From: Carya illinoinensis | Lineage: Eukaryota; Streptophyta; Magnoliopsida; Fagales; Juglandaceae | DNA length: 64,000 nt | Assembly: GCF_018687715.1 (NCBI RefSeq) | Contig: NC_056755.1 | Span: 18,549,001-18,613,000 of the forward strand | Direction: 5' to 3' | Shown: in pieces, positions 24,288 to 34,763 of the stretch | Layout of the letters: each line of letters starts with the position of its first letter | Numbering within the stretch: the stretch's first letter is position 1 | Notes under the pieces: model-generated | Seen by the model: only the letters and a program-made list of their open reading frames with translations | The model's database searches: none | Told to the model about the DNA's origin: nothing | Program-made: the position numbers and the translations under genes

Positions 24288-24400
24288 CAAAAAGATGAGA
24301 GATTGATTTTTTCAGATGTGTCAGTAGCTTGTTGGCAATGGCGAATCGGAGACGGAGAGAGAGTCGAGATGTTGGCAGTGGCGAAAGGCTGAATGAGAGG
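24288..24400 (-). other. predicted 5' UTR exon of the RMA gene
   Basis: The leader on the minus strand runs from a start near 24400 (25-30 bases after TATA) to the donor at 24288. It is rich in GA/CT repeats, as many plant leaders are. No ATG-led frame here joins the RING frame. The 5' end is an estimate. Confidence 0.45.
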
Positions 24401-24424
24401 ACGGAATAACGAACGGGTTGGAGG

Positions 24425-24432
24425 CTTTTATA
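24425..24432 (-). promoter_or_regulatory. TATA box of the RMA gene
   Basis: TATAAAAG on the minus strand in the context AATTATAAAAGCCTCC, about 135 bases before the predicted splice donor. It is the best core promoter signal upstream of the gene. Confidence 0.55.
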
Positions 24433-24818
24433 ATTGAGAGAATAGTATTTTGTCGTCAGAGATTAGAATACTAACGTGTCACATCAGTAAAGAGGATTCC
24501 TTTTTTTTTGTAACCAAACATATCATATCATTTTACTGAAAAAGATATTTTAAATAAATAATTTAATTTTTTTTTTATATTTTAAAATAAAAAGAATATT
24601 TTAATAATATTTTTAATTTTTATTTTATCCCATTCCGTTTCAACTCATTTTCTACATTTTTTCTAAAAAGGAGGCGTGGTCTGACATATGAAATAACCCT
24701 AAAGAAAGTAATATGAAATAACCCTAAAGAAAAAGTTATATTCTCACCTCATTTGCGTAAGATACAAAGAAAAATGAAATAAACCTCAAACAAAGAGTAT
24801 ACTCTCGCCTCGGATTTA

Positions 24819-24960
24819 GGTTGTGTTTAGATGGTAAATAAAATATTAAAAAATAATAATAAAATATTAAATAATAATAAATAATAAAATAAAATAATAA
24901 AAAAATATAAAAAATAATGATAAAATAATAAATAGTAGTAAATACTTTACCGCTCAAACC
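24819..24960. mobile_element. MITE-like repeat, family C
   Basis: The left end GGTTGTGTTTAGATGGTAAA and the complement of the right end, GGTTTGAGCGGTAAAGTATT, form imperfect inverted repeats around an ATAATAAAATA-rich core. A related unit is at 36651-36838. Confidence 0.45.
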
Positions 24961-26801
24961 AGTCCTTAAACTAATTTAATTTTATAGACATTTAAAATTA
25001 TTTCATCCATCTCCTCCAAATATCATAAATACAATATTTTTCAATTTAAAATATTTAATTTTTCATCTAATTATTACTTCTCTTTTAATATTATAATTTT
25101 TTTATTCAATTTCTTCTTTCACATTTCTCAAATCTATAAAAAATATTAATTCAAACTATTTCATAATTATTTATAAATTATCTTATTATTATTTATAAAT
25201 TTCTCATATCATTAATATAACGAAACGAAATCATAAATAATAAAATTTAATTTATAAAATTTAAATTTTAAAATTTATGTTTCGGTAGCAATTTATTAAA
25301 AATATTCTAGGCACAAACTTTTTAAAAAAATCTCAAAATGAAAATAGTGTCAGGTCACATGCTCAATGATTATGCCAATAAAATTTAAAGTCGGGTTTTA
25401 TTTTTAAGTTTTGTTATATATAATTATTTTTATATATTTTTTATTAATTTAATTGATTAAAATATATTTTTTATATTAAAAAAATAATATAGATAATTAT
25501 ATTAATAAAGTATATAAAATATACGTAAAAATGATTATATATAAAAATTTTATTTACTTTTTTATGGGATGCCATTAGATTGTGTTAATGCTAACATGGG
25601 TAATGATGTTTTGAATTTGTTTGCACCGTGTTCGTTTTTTCAATTATTTTTATTTCATCTTATTATTTTAATTTTTACATAAGATAAAATAAATAATTTA
25701 ATTTTTTTAAATATTAAAAAAATAATATTTTAAAATATTTTTATCTTATCTTATTGTAAAAATAATGGAAACTTCTTGGAGCTTCCTTCAGTCATCTTCT
25801 TCTGTATTCTCACGATACCAAACGATGGCAAATCCATGTTTTCAGTAAAAATAAAAAAATAATAAAATAATAAAAAGATAAAAATAACAAAGATCTTCTA
25901 GAAGCGTCGGAAAACACATGATTCTTAGAATTATTGCCAAATGGAGCGGTGGGTCGGGGCTCATATGCATGGTGGAAAAATGATCAGATGGCGAGCGTGC
26001 CAAATCAACAAGCCAGTGCGTGGTGGCTGTGGGTTGGTGAGCTATGCCAGAATTTTTTTTATTCTTAATTAACGCTATAAAATATGGATCTTTTTTATGT
26101 GTTATTTTCTTTCTCCGCCCAAGGCATATATGCTGGAGCTAGCCAATGAAATTTGCAACCGGTAAGATGATTTTTTTTATTAATATATAATATAAATAAT
26201 AAAAATTTATTTTTTAATTTTTCTTAAATTTTGAGATAAGTGATGATTTAATAGGGCATTAAAATAAATATTTTGAGTTCGAGTCATGGTTCTACACTCT
26301 ATTTCATTTAATGAATAATGTTAGATATAATTATAAATTATACAAGCTAGTGTTTTACATTTGAAAAAGAGTGAAATCTATTATTAAAAAATAAATTTTT
26401 TCATGTAAATCTCAAATTTATTTACATTTTTAAAAATAATATGCGACACTTACGCAATATATAACTAAAAATAACATTTCTCTAATATAAATAATAAAAG
26501 AATAATTCTATATATCACATATTACTTAATGAAATAAAAGTGTAATGATAATATATTAGATAAAATTTTTCAAATAAAAATATATATCTTCGTATCGGTT
26601 TAAATTTTTGTGATAAACATAGTTTACTTTAGGGAATTATTGTTCTGAAATGTAAAATAATAAAAATAAATAAATAAATAAAAAAGGGAATGAAAGTATA
26701 GGATGATTTCGTATGTAGATGAGAATTAATAATTAGTGTGTTAAATATGAATTTTGCACTTACCGTACGTGTTGATGGAGGCGAAGCATGCATGCAGCTC
26801 A

Positions 26802-27085
26802 TCTTGATTTAAATATCTAAATTTTAAATTATTAAATTTATATTAACTTAAAATTTTATTACATGTGAGATTTATAATCTTTTTTAATTCAATACATCTT
26901 TATACGTGAAATTCATAATTTTTTTTAATTTTTTATAAATATTATTAAATTCATCTTAACATTTACACATATTGAAACTCATTTTCGATAGATCCTACAT
27001 AATTCACTCTATTTATTACATTCATTAATATTCATAAAGTACTCAGTTTAACTCACTTCAACTCAACATCTAAATGCAATTTAAG
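26802..27085. repeat. MITE-like repeat, family B
   Basis: Related to 18445-18773. It ends CACTTCAACTCAACATCTAAA, the counterpart of the family's right end, and has the internal words CATGTGAGATTTATAATC and TTTTTATAAATATTA. It is degraded and non-coding. Confidence 0.45.
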
Positions 27086-27412
27086 AGTGACTTTACAACC
27101 ACACATGAGATATTCCGACTGCCATCTTGTCAAGTGTAAATTTTTTTCTCATATATTTTTTAATATTTTTTAAAAATAAAAAAATTAAAATATTATTAAA
27201 AACACTACTTTAATTACTATGTAAATATAAAAAATAAAAAATAAAATTTTGCACTTTGTGGGAGTAGGATTTCTAATCAGCCAAATGGCCGAAATTTCTT
27301 TCTCCCCATCCCAATCAATCAGAATTTGGAAATAATTAATGTTAGATGGTTACAGCAGCCTAGAGATCTCCATTCTCCCAGCGAGGACGGACCAAACTCG
27401 ACTAAATTAATT

Positions 27413-27545
27413 TAGTACTTCTAGAATCAGTCAATGAACGACAAACGCAAGATAAATTGTAGTGCTTCTAGACTCAGTCAAAAACGATTAACGCAAGATA
27501 ATTAATTGTAGTACTTCTAGAATCAGTCCAAAACGACAAACGCAC
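27413..27545. repeat. tandem repeat, three units of about 60 bases
   Basis: Units start GTACTTCTAGAATCAGTC, GTGCTTCTAGACTCAGTC and GTACTTCTAGAATCAGTCC. Each continues with an AACGAC/AACGAT-AACGCA-GATAA segment. The third is cut short. No coding. Confidence 0.8.
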
Positions 27546-27999
27546 GATAACTGGTTTTAGTACTTTGGATTTTTCTTAGCAAATAATAAGTTAATTATGT
27601 AAAACTGAACAAATTAATTTGCGTCGCGTTTTTCGATCATATCCGGCTAGTTTAGTTTCAAATTCCAGGCCCTTCTGTCGCTCTGCTCTCAACCTCTCAT
27701 AAAATTTTCAAATGCTTCTTGCAAATCATTCCTTTTTTATCTACCTTTTCATCTTTCCTTATTTTCCTTCTTTCTTTAATTTTTTTTCTTTAAGATTGGA
27801 AAGATAAATCTACATTCCTTTAACATTTCTTATGAAATACAAGCAGCATAATAAGCTTCTTAGGCCTATCATTAAAAATATAGTGGCAAATCATCGGATC
27901 ACCCCTTCCGATAACTTCTCCTATTATCAAATCTTTCAGATTTGACTTTTATGGCTGATTTCAAAATCTATAAAAGTAGATTTAGATTATAATTTGTCA
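27546..27999. other. intergenic, no gene seen
   Basis: AT-rich flank of the Copia insertion. Nothing recognisable. The target duplication TTTTC begins at 28000. Confidence 0.5.
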
Positions 28000-28004
28000 T
28001 TTTC

Positions 28005-28279
28005 TGTAGAAATCTAAGATGAAGACAGTAAATGAAAAGTGTTTTTCGTATCTCTCTTAAACGTACACCGAGGTGTATATATATACATAGCTGATAACAG
28101 AAAGCATGCGGTTAGGCTCTTCATCAAGTATTCAAAAATTAAACATTTGTTTGCATGAGATAAAATAGCTGAAGCTTAACTACTTCAACGTAACTACTTG
28201 ATCACAGGATCGCATATCCGACTCCTACGTGATAGGAATGACTTTAGCAGGGCTCAAGTCTGGTAAGAGTTCTTCAATA
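28005..28279 (-). repeat. 3' LTR of the 28.0-34.8 kb Copia
   Basis: 275 bases. The polypurine tract on the minus strand (TTGAGGGGGCG, complement of about 28280-28290) lies directly before it. It contains the TATATATA-rich promoter region near 28074-28086. Confidence 0.9.
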
Positions 28280-28939
28280 CGCCCCCTCAATTGCAGGGGA
28301 AGATCTCGGACGCTAAGATTGGAACTTAACAACTTAAACCGAGAAGCTGCCAATGGTTTGGTGAGGAGGTCAGCGAGCTGATCTTGGCTGGAGATTAGAC
28401 GAACTTGAAGCTTGTTAGTTGCGACAAGATTACGCACGAAATGATAGTCTATTTCAATGTGTTTGGTTCGTGCGTGAAACACAGGGTTGGCACTCAGATA
28501 GGTTGCGCCAATGTTATCACACCAGAGCACGGGTGGAGTGTCCAAATGAAGACCAAGTTCGTGTATAAGAGATTGCAGCCATTGGAGTTCAGCAGCAGCA
28601 TCGGCAAGGGCTTTGTACTCTGCCTCAGTGCTACTTCGGGCCACTGTACTTTGTTGCTTACATCGCCACGAGACTAAATTGTTGCCGAGAAAGATGCAGT
28701 AAGATCCCACAGACCGTCAATTATCACGATCACCTGCCCAGTTGGCATCCGAAAAGGCTTGAAACTGAGTTGAAGAGTTACGTGAAATAAGGAGTCCATG
28801 TGAAACTGTGTGTTTTAAAAATCTGAGAATTCTTTTTACATGCTGCCAATGTGTTATTTTCGGTTGATGCATAAATTTGCTAACCCGATGAACTGAATAA
28901 GCAATATCAGGACGCGTGAATGACAAATACTGTAACCCT
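28280..28939 (-). pseudogene. Copia RT end and RNase H
   Basis: It continues RT after the nested solo LTR (GGLQYLSFTRPDIAYSVHRV), then RNase H with SDANWAGDRD, SSTEAEYKALADAAAEL, LWCDNIGATYL and the C-terminal QLADLLTKPL. A TGA at 28717-28719 replaces a probable Arg codon after GDRDN, which fits a CGA-to-TGA change. Otherwise the frame is open. Confidence 0.88.
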
Positions 28940-29046
28940 CCAACTGTCACAACCCCACCCTAACAAGAGCGAGACCGTGATCCCGTACTTGTTCTTTTTT
29001 TTTTTCCTATTATAACAGTAAATTTAGTTCTAAATGAATGCTCATA

Positions 29047-29048
<2 letters not shown>

Positions 29049-29084
<36 letters not shown>

Positions 29085-29095
29085 TATTATTATTT
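29049..29095. repeat. ATT microsatellite
   Basis: About 14 TTA/ATT units with one interruption, inside the solo LTR. Confidence 0.9.
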
Positions 29096-30566
29096 TTTTA
29101 AAGATAATGCGTGACGATTCGAACGCATCATGCATAAATTCTAATTTCTAACTGAAATAAACATCTAATAGACATACCTTTATATTCCTTTACAAAGGAC
29201 TCTCAGAGTCCGTCATCCATTTATTTAAGATAACTACTTTAAACAAAAAAAGACTCAATCCCTTTAGTCATTACAAAAGAAAACTAACTTAAAGCATGAG
29301 GGTTTCCATTACCCCACTATGTACCTTATACCCGAAGGTATCTTGTCTAGAAGTTAACTCAATAAAATATCCCCATGTGGGGTCCATTATTAAAACATAA
29401 GAAACATATATCATCATAGAAGAAACCAAACTACCCAGGGACTACTAAACATCGGCCTCTCCCTCCTCAGAAATACTCAGCTCCTCAGTAGATTCATCTG
29501 TACCTGGACGTTTAAAACATAAACACAAAGTGAGTTTAATACTCAGTAAGTAGTACACCATGTTGTTAACTTAATAAGCATATAGTACTTTCTTTTGAAA
29601 ACATGCATCCATAAACCAATACTAATTTTGACAATACTTCCATACATATACTTTCTTTATAACATCATGCATACACTTACTTCTTACTATCATGCATATA
29701 CTCACTTCATACTTTCAAGCAAAATCTTTATTTCTTATTTTCATACATACTTATATCTCATATCTTCATGCATACACTTCATTTAATCTTTCACTTTCTT
29801 GTGGCCAACACACTATTACGCCCCGTGTGTTGGGGTTAGCGGTCCTGTTGGACCTGGATTCCACCCGTGGCCACAGGTTAGGAACCCCTTTCTGTCAGGG
29901 AGCAGCACTGGGTGCACTGCCAGTACTACTTACCCAGCATTGCAATCTGCCCATTTCTTTGATATCATTTCCTCTCATGTGGCCATTACATACTTTCATA
30001 CATTAATTCATTTATTTTCTTTCTTTGAAATCAACATTTTCCATATCTTCCTTAGTCCGATGAATATGCTTTTATTTTGGAAAATAACATTTTATGTCAT
30101 GCTTACATATAAATAAAATCTTAGTTATTTTAAGAAGCATGTATAAAAAAATTTCATGACTTAGGATCTACATGCATGCATTACCATATACACATACAAT
30201 CAATTATAATCGATAGGATACTTAACAGGGGCTACCAAGAAAGGCTTGTACATAATATAAACCCATTTATTCTTTAATTAGAAGAACATTTGGAAAGAGA
30301 TAGAGATATATTCTTCCATAAGAGAACTTGGCGTGGACGCATGGTCATAGCTACTTACCTCGATCCGCTGAAATTCCTTTAACTTTAGAAAATCCTAATC
30401 CAATAAATAACAAGTGTGTTAAAACTCATCTAACATCCTTTAGATTCCCTTTTTAACGATGGCTAAAATATTATAAATCTAACGTCGTTTTCTACCCTTA
30501 ATGTTACTTCAAATAACTACCATCTCGACAAATTCTTACAAGAGTAACATAAGAAGATAATTAATT

Positions 30567-30945
30567 TAGTTAACATAACATCAAAATAGCTTCATATATG
30601 CATTTAATCACTTAAAACAGAGCATAATTATATATATATACAAAACACAACATCAAAACAGCCCTATATATATAATTAATCCCTTAAAATAGAACATATA
30701 TGTAGATATACAAAACATAACATCAAAACATCCCCATATAAATACTTAATCCCTTAAAACAGAGTATATATGTATATATATAAAATATAACATCAAAACA
30801 TCCCCATATAAATACTTAATCCCTTAAAACAGAGTATATATATGTATATATATAAAATATAACATCAAAACATTCCCATATAAATACTTAATCCCTTAAA
30901 ACAGAGCATATATGTAGATATATATAACATAACATCAAAACATAA
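30567..30945. repeat. tandem array of about 70-base units
   Basis: Five to six units, each with ACATCAAAACATCCCCATAT, AATACTTAATCCCTTAAAAC and a TATATGTATATATA tail. CATCAAAA recurs about every 70 bases. The middle units are nearly identical, the outer ones diverged. Confidence 0.85.
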
Positions 30946-31136
30946 ACTAAACAATTTAGTTAGCTTCGAAAATCACATAAAATCATCTTAAACAATTTAC
31001 CTTAAGCTCTTAGATTCTTTCAAGAGGTCAAGTGAAGGTCCAAAGCTTAAAGAAAGTGAGAGGATTGATTTCTTGAAGAGGAGAAGAAAAGAGAGAAGTG
31101 GAGTTGGCTAGTATGGAAGAGAGATGAAGAAGACTT

Positions 31137-31410
31137 GTTCTTCATTTGTTAGGTGTAGACCGATGGGTTTGAAAATGAATTTCTTCATCTATTAGGTGTA
31201 GACCGATGAGTTTGAAGATGAATTTCTTCATCTATTAGATGTAGACCGATGGGTTTGAAGATGAATTTCTTCATCTATTAGGTGTAGACCGATGGGTTTG
31301 AAAATGAATTTCTTCATCTATTAGGTGTAGACCGATGTGTGTGAAAATGAATTTCTTCATTTATTAGGTGTAGACCGATGGGTTTAAAAATGAATTTCTT
31401 CATCTATTAG
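31137..31410. repeat. tandem array, six units of 44 bases
   Basis: Each unit contains TATTAGGTGTAGACCGATG and GAATTTCTTCATC. TGTAGACCGATG recurs every 44 bases from about 31154. It lies near the 5' end of the solo LTR (minus orientation). Confidence 0.88.
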
Positions 31411-31577
31411 GCCTTAAAAATCATGTACTTAATTTATTTTAACAACCCACATAAAAAGAAAAAATAAAAACACACCCATCTAAAATGAAATAATAAAAAT
31501 CTTTACATGAACATGTTTAACTTAAGAAATAAAATAAAATGACGTAAAGACTCACGTAGTAAGACTAGGGTATTACA

Positions 31578-32407
31578 CCAACGATGCTTCTATACAAAAA
31601 TGGATCTTCAAAATCACCTTCATCACTGATTGAGAGATGCGAAGTAGTTGAGATAGGTGTTACACACAGTTTACATTTATCCATTCTTGACCGTTTCAGT
31701 AGCTCGACTATATATTTACGCTGAGTTAAGTAAATACCATCAGCAGAGGATAAATCTTCGACGCCCAGAAAGAAAGATAAATTACCCAGATCTTTTACTG
31801 CGAATTCCTTGTGTAAAGCAGTGATTACGTGATTGACTAACTGAGTATCGGAGCCTGTAATAATTATGTCATCTACGTAAATGAGAAAGAAGATAATTTG
31901 GCATTGAGAGCGATAGATGAATAATGAAGAATCAGCTTTACTATCAACAAAGCCAAGCTTGAACAGAGCATCTGCTAGTCGAGAAAACCATTGCTGAGGA
32001 GCTTGACGTAGACCATACAAGGATTTTTTAAGCCGACACAAATAATTAGGGTACTGAGGGTGTTGAAAACCTGGAGGTTGAATCATAAAAACCTCTCCGT
32101 GAATGGAACCATGTAAAAATGCATTTTGGATGTCGATCTGCCGAAGACACCAGCCTCTAGAAACAGTAATGGATAGGACAAGGTGAATAGTTGCAGGTTT
32201 AATTACGGGACTGTATGTCTCATGAAAATCAACCCCGTGTTGCTGATGATTGCCCTTGGCCACGAGTCGTGCTTTATAGCGTTCAACAGCTCCATCGGCA
32301 CGCCTTTTGATTTTAAAAATCCACCGGCAACCCACGACATTTGCATGCAGATTAGGAGGAACTAACTCCCACGTTTGATTTTTAAGCAAGGCATCAACCG
32401 AAGACTT
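31578..32407 (-). pseudogene. Copia reverse transcriptase, N-terminal and catalytic part
   Basis: Open from about 32407 to the solo-LTR junction. The RT start reads LLKNQTWELVPPN, then YKARLVAKGNHQQHGVDF, QIDIQNAFLHG and the catalytic YVDD at 31867-31878. The RT core itself has no stop. Upstream it joins a truncated integrase in another frame, so it cannot be read from gag-pol. Confidence 0.9.
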
Positions 32408-34424
32408 TAAGAAAGTGATAGTCAAGTGGAGTGTGATAAACAAGTTGATAGGGAGATTTATTCTGTAAGATAGGCGTAGGGAGCCGATTTATCAAATAAA
32501 CGGCTGTGAGAAAAGCATCTTCCCAGAAATGTTGTGGTAAACTGAAATGGGAGAGGAGTGATAAACCAACCTCAACAATTTGTCGATGGCGGCGTTCAAT
32601 CGCACCCATTTGTTGATGAGTATGCGGACAAGCAATGCGATGTTGAATACCAGCGGTTTTGAAATGAGTTGTTAATTTGCGAAACTCACCGCCCCAATCT
32701 GATTGAAACATTTTTATTTTACGCTCAAAAAGGCGTTCAACATAAGATTGAAATTGGAGGAAAATAGTCTCTACATCATATTTTAACTTGAGTGGAAAGA
32801 GCCACAGAAATTTAGTGCAATCATCTAAAAAGGACACATAATAACGGCAACCAGAGTTGGAAATAACTGAGGCTGGCCCCCATACATCACTATATATTAA
32901 ATCAAGAGGAAACTGTGAGGAATGATGAAGTGAACGAAAAGGAAGAGCACTGCTTTTAGCATGTTGACAATCCGAGCAGACTGGAATTTCTTTATTGGAG
33001 AATGGAAGAGTGAAAGTGGAGACAGCTTGTTTGACAACAGGAGTAGACACGTGACCGAGACGTTGATGCCACAAGGTATATGGAGCACGAACTGCCGAGA
33101 AACAACGAGGATGGATGGATTGCGTAGAGCTGGAAAAGGAATATAAGCTGTCTTTAAACAACCCGCGATGAAGGAGGCTCCCCGAGTAATCCTTGATATC
33201 AAAAAAATTATGATGAAACTCAAAATAAACGTTATTGTCTCTACAGAACTGTTGGACAGAAACAAGATTTTTTTGAATGTCAGGAACAAGGAGAACTTGA
33301 TTTAATATGAAAGGTTTGGCAGAAGTAGAAATGGAAGAAGAACCAATTTTCAAAATTTGCAAACCTGCACCATTGCCTACATGAATTTGATCAGGACCAT
33401 CATAATGTTCACTCCTTAGATTGAGGTTGGTGATGTCGTTGGTAAGGTGATGGGTGGCACCGGTGTCAGGGTGCCAAGCAGGTTCAGATGGGAAGGAGCT
33501 AGAGGCAACCAAAGCCAGGGGATTGCGCTGATCAGAATCGGCAGAGTATGTAATGTCAAACCTGTGAAAGCACTTTTTGGCTGAGTGTCCCGATTTACCA
33601 CATACTTGACAAATCACAGCATCACGAGGGGAGGAACCACGACCAGAAGAAGGATAGTGTTGAAAATTTCCACGAAAGCCTCGCCCCCTGCCGCGTGAGC
33701 CATTACGACCACGGGAAAAATTTTGTGGAGACTGTCGAGTAGCAACATTGACAGATGCATGTTGCAACGGTTGATTATGATGAGAGCAACAAGACTTGGT
33801 AGTGAGAAGAAGAAAATAAACTTCCTCTAGCGTAATAGGGTCTTTGCGAGCTGAAATGGTAGTAACGAAAGGGTCATAATCATGACCGAGACCAGCAAGG
33901 AGATAGGTGACGATTTCGTCACATGTAAGGGAGTGCCCAGCAATGGCCAATTCATCAGCGTAGCGTTTAATTTGCATGAAATAATCACTAGAAGAAAGAG
34001 CACATTTATGTGCATTGGCAAGGTCAGTACGTAATTGAATGGTACGTGCTCATGATTGAGATGAGAAGGAAGTTTCAAGGGCTTGCCAAACACTGGCAAA
34101 TGTGGTGTGGGAAACAATTTGAACCAGAATGGTTTCGGTAATGGTGGAGAAAAGAACGGCAAGAACAATGGCATCTTGCCGGAGCCAGTGGTCATAGAGG
34201 GGATTAGAAATAAGAGAATTGGCAGTGGAGTCTGGGTTAGTAACAGTAACGGTTGGAGAGGGAATGAGGGTGGTGCCATCAAGATAACCGAAGAGACCCT
34301 GGCCACGGAAGAAAGGAATGAGTTGAGCTTTCTAGATATGGTAATTCTCACGGGACAGTTTGGTGACATTAATGGTTGGTGGGGTGATAAGAGAAGGAGT
34401 AACAGAGGAAGAGTGGTTGGACAT
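32394..34424 (-). pseudogene. Copia gag, protease and integrase, with nonsense codons
   Basis: The gag ATG is at 34422-34424. Gag has stops at 34332-34334 (TAG, probable Trp) and 34050-34052 (TGA, probable Arg); all segments are in one frame. Then comes a zinc knuckle CQVCGKSGHSAKKC, protease DTGATHH, the integrase zinc module (LWHQRLGH with CSDC) and the core with DVWGP, QSDWGGEF and GAIERRHR for D-D-E. It ends abruptly at DYHFLKVFG, where the rest of integrase should follow. Confidence 0.9.
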
Positions 34425-34470
34425 AGTGGAAGAAGGAGAGGATATGGAAGGACGTTGGTCAAACGGCTGA

Positions 34471-34481
34471 AGCTGATACCA
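34471..34481 (-). other. primer binding site
   Basis: TGGTATCAGCT on the minus strand, directly after the 5' LTR end (CTACA). Initiator Met-tRNA type. Confidence 0.8.
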
Positions 34482-34758
34482 TGTAGAAATCTAAGATGAA
34501 GACAGTAAATGAAAAGTGTTTTTCGTATCTCTCTTAAACGTACACCGAGGTGTATATATATATACATAGCTGATAACAGAAAGCATGCGGTTAGACTCTT
34601 CATCAAGTATTCAAAAATTAAACATTTGTTTGCATGAGATAAAATAGCTGAAGCTTAACTACTTCAACGTAACTACTTGATCACAGGATCGCATATCCGA
34701 CTCCTACGTGATAGGAATGACTTTAGCAGGGCTCGAGTCTGGTAAGAGTTCTTCAATA
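34482..34758 (-). repeat. 5' LTR of the 28.0-34.8 kb Copia
   Basis: 277 bases. It differs from the 3' LTR by G/A in GGTTAGRCTC, A/G in GCTCRAG and one extra TA in the TATATA run. Confidence 0.9.
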
Positions 34759-34763
34759 TTTTC

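Larger units (their letters stand above)
24441..27412. other. intergenic, MITE-rich, no gene seen
   Basis: Very AT-rich. Besides the entries at 24819 and 26802, sequence near 24510-24660 and 25625-25770 looks like degraded short TIR repeats (AATAAATAATTTAATTTTTTT). Around 26220-26310 a run ending TTTTGAGTTCGAGTCATGG resembles a SINE B box, too weak to call. Confidence 0.5.
28945..31577 (-). mobile_element. 2.6-kb solo LTR inside the Copia RT
   Basis: On the minus strand it starts TGTAATACCCTAG and ends GGGTGGGGTTGTGACA. It is flanked by CCAAC (28940-28944, 31578-31582). Removing it and one duplication restores the RT reading SIVG-GLQYL without a gap. No gag, pol or primer site is inside, so it is a solo LTR; the ends are of the long-LTR Ty3 (Tekay/Del) type. 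It carries two tandem arrays and an ATT microsatellite. Open frames at 29595-30116 have no domain. Confidence 0.9.
28005..34758 (-). mobile_element. Ty1/Copia element, defective, LTRs nearly identical
   Basis: A minus-strand element with LTRs at 34482-34758 (5') and 28005-28279 (3'), and a perfect target duplication TTTTC (28000-28004, 34759-34763). The LTRs differ by two substitutions and one TA unit. Read on the minus strand they start TATTGAAG and end CTACA, so the usual TG is TA. The primer site is at 34471-34481. The coding order gag-protease-integrase-RT-RNase H is that of Copia. It is broken by three nonsense codons, a deletion between integrase and RT, and a solo LTR inside RT. The gag type suggests the Ale/RE1 group, an inference. 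Confidence 0.92.

Noticed and set aside
26220..26310. Possible second SINE (TTTTGAGTTCGAGTCATGG)
   Set aside because: Only a B-box-like word is seen; no clear A box or flanking duplication.
29595..30116. Overlapping open frames of about 63-105 codons
   Set aside because: They lie inside the 28945-31577 solo LTR and show no domain.
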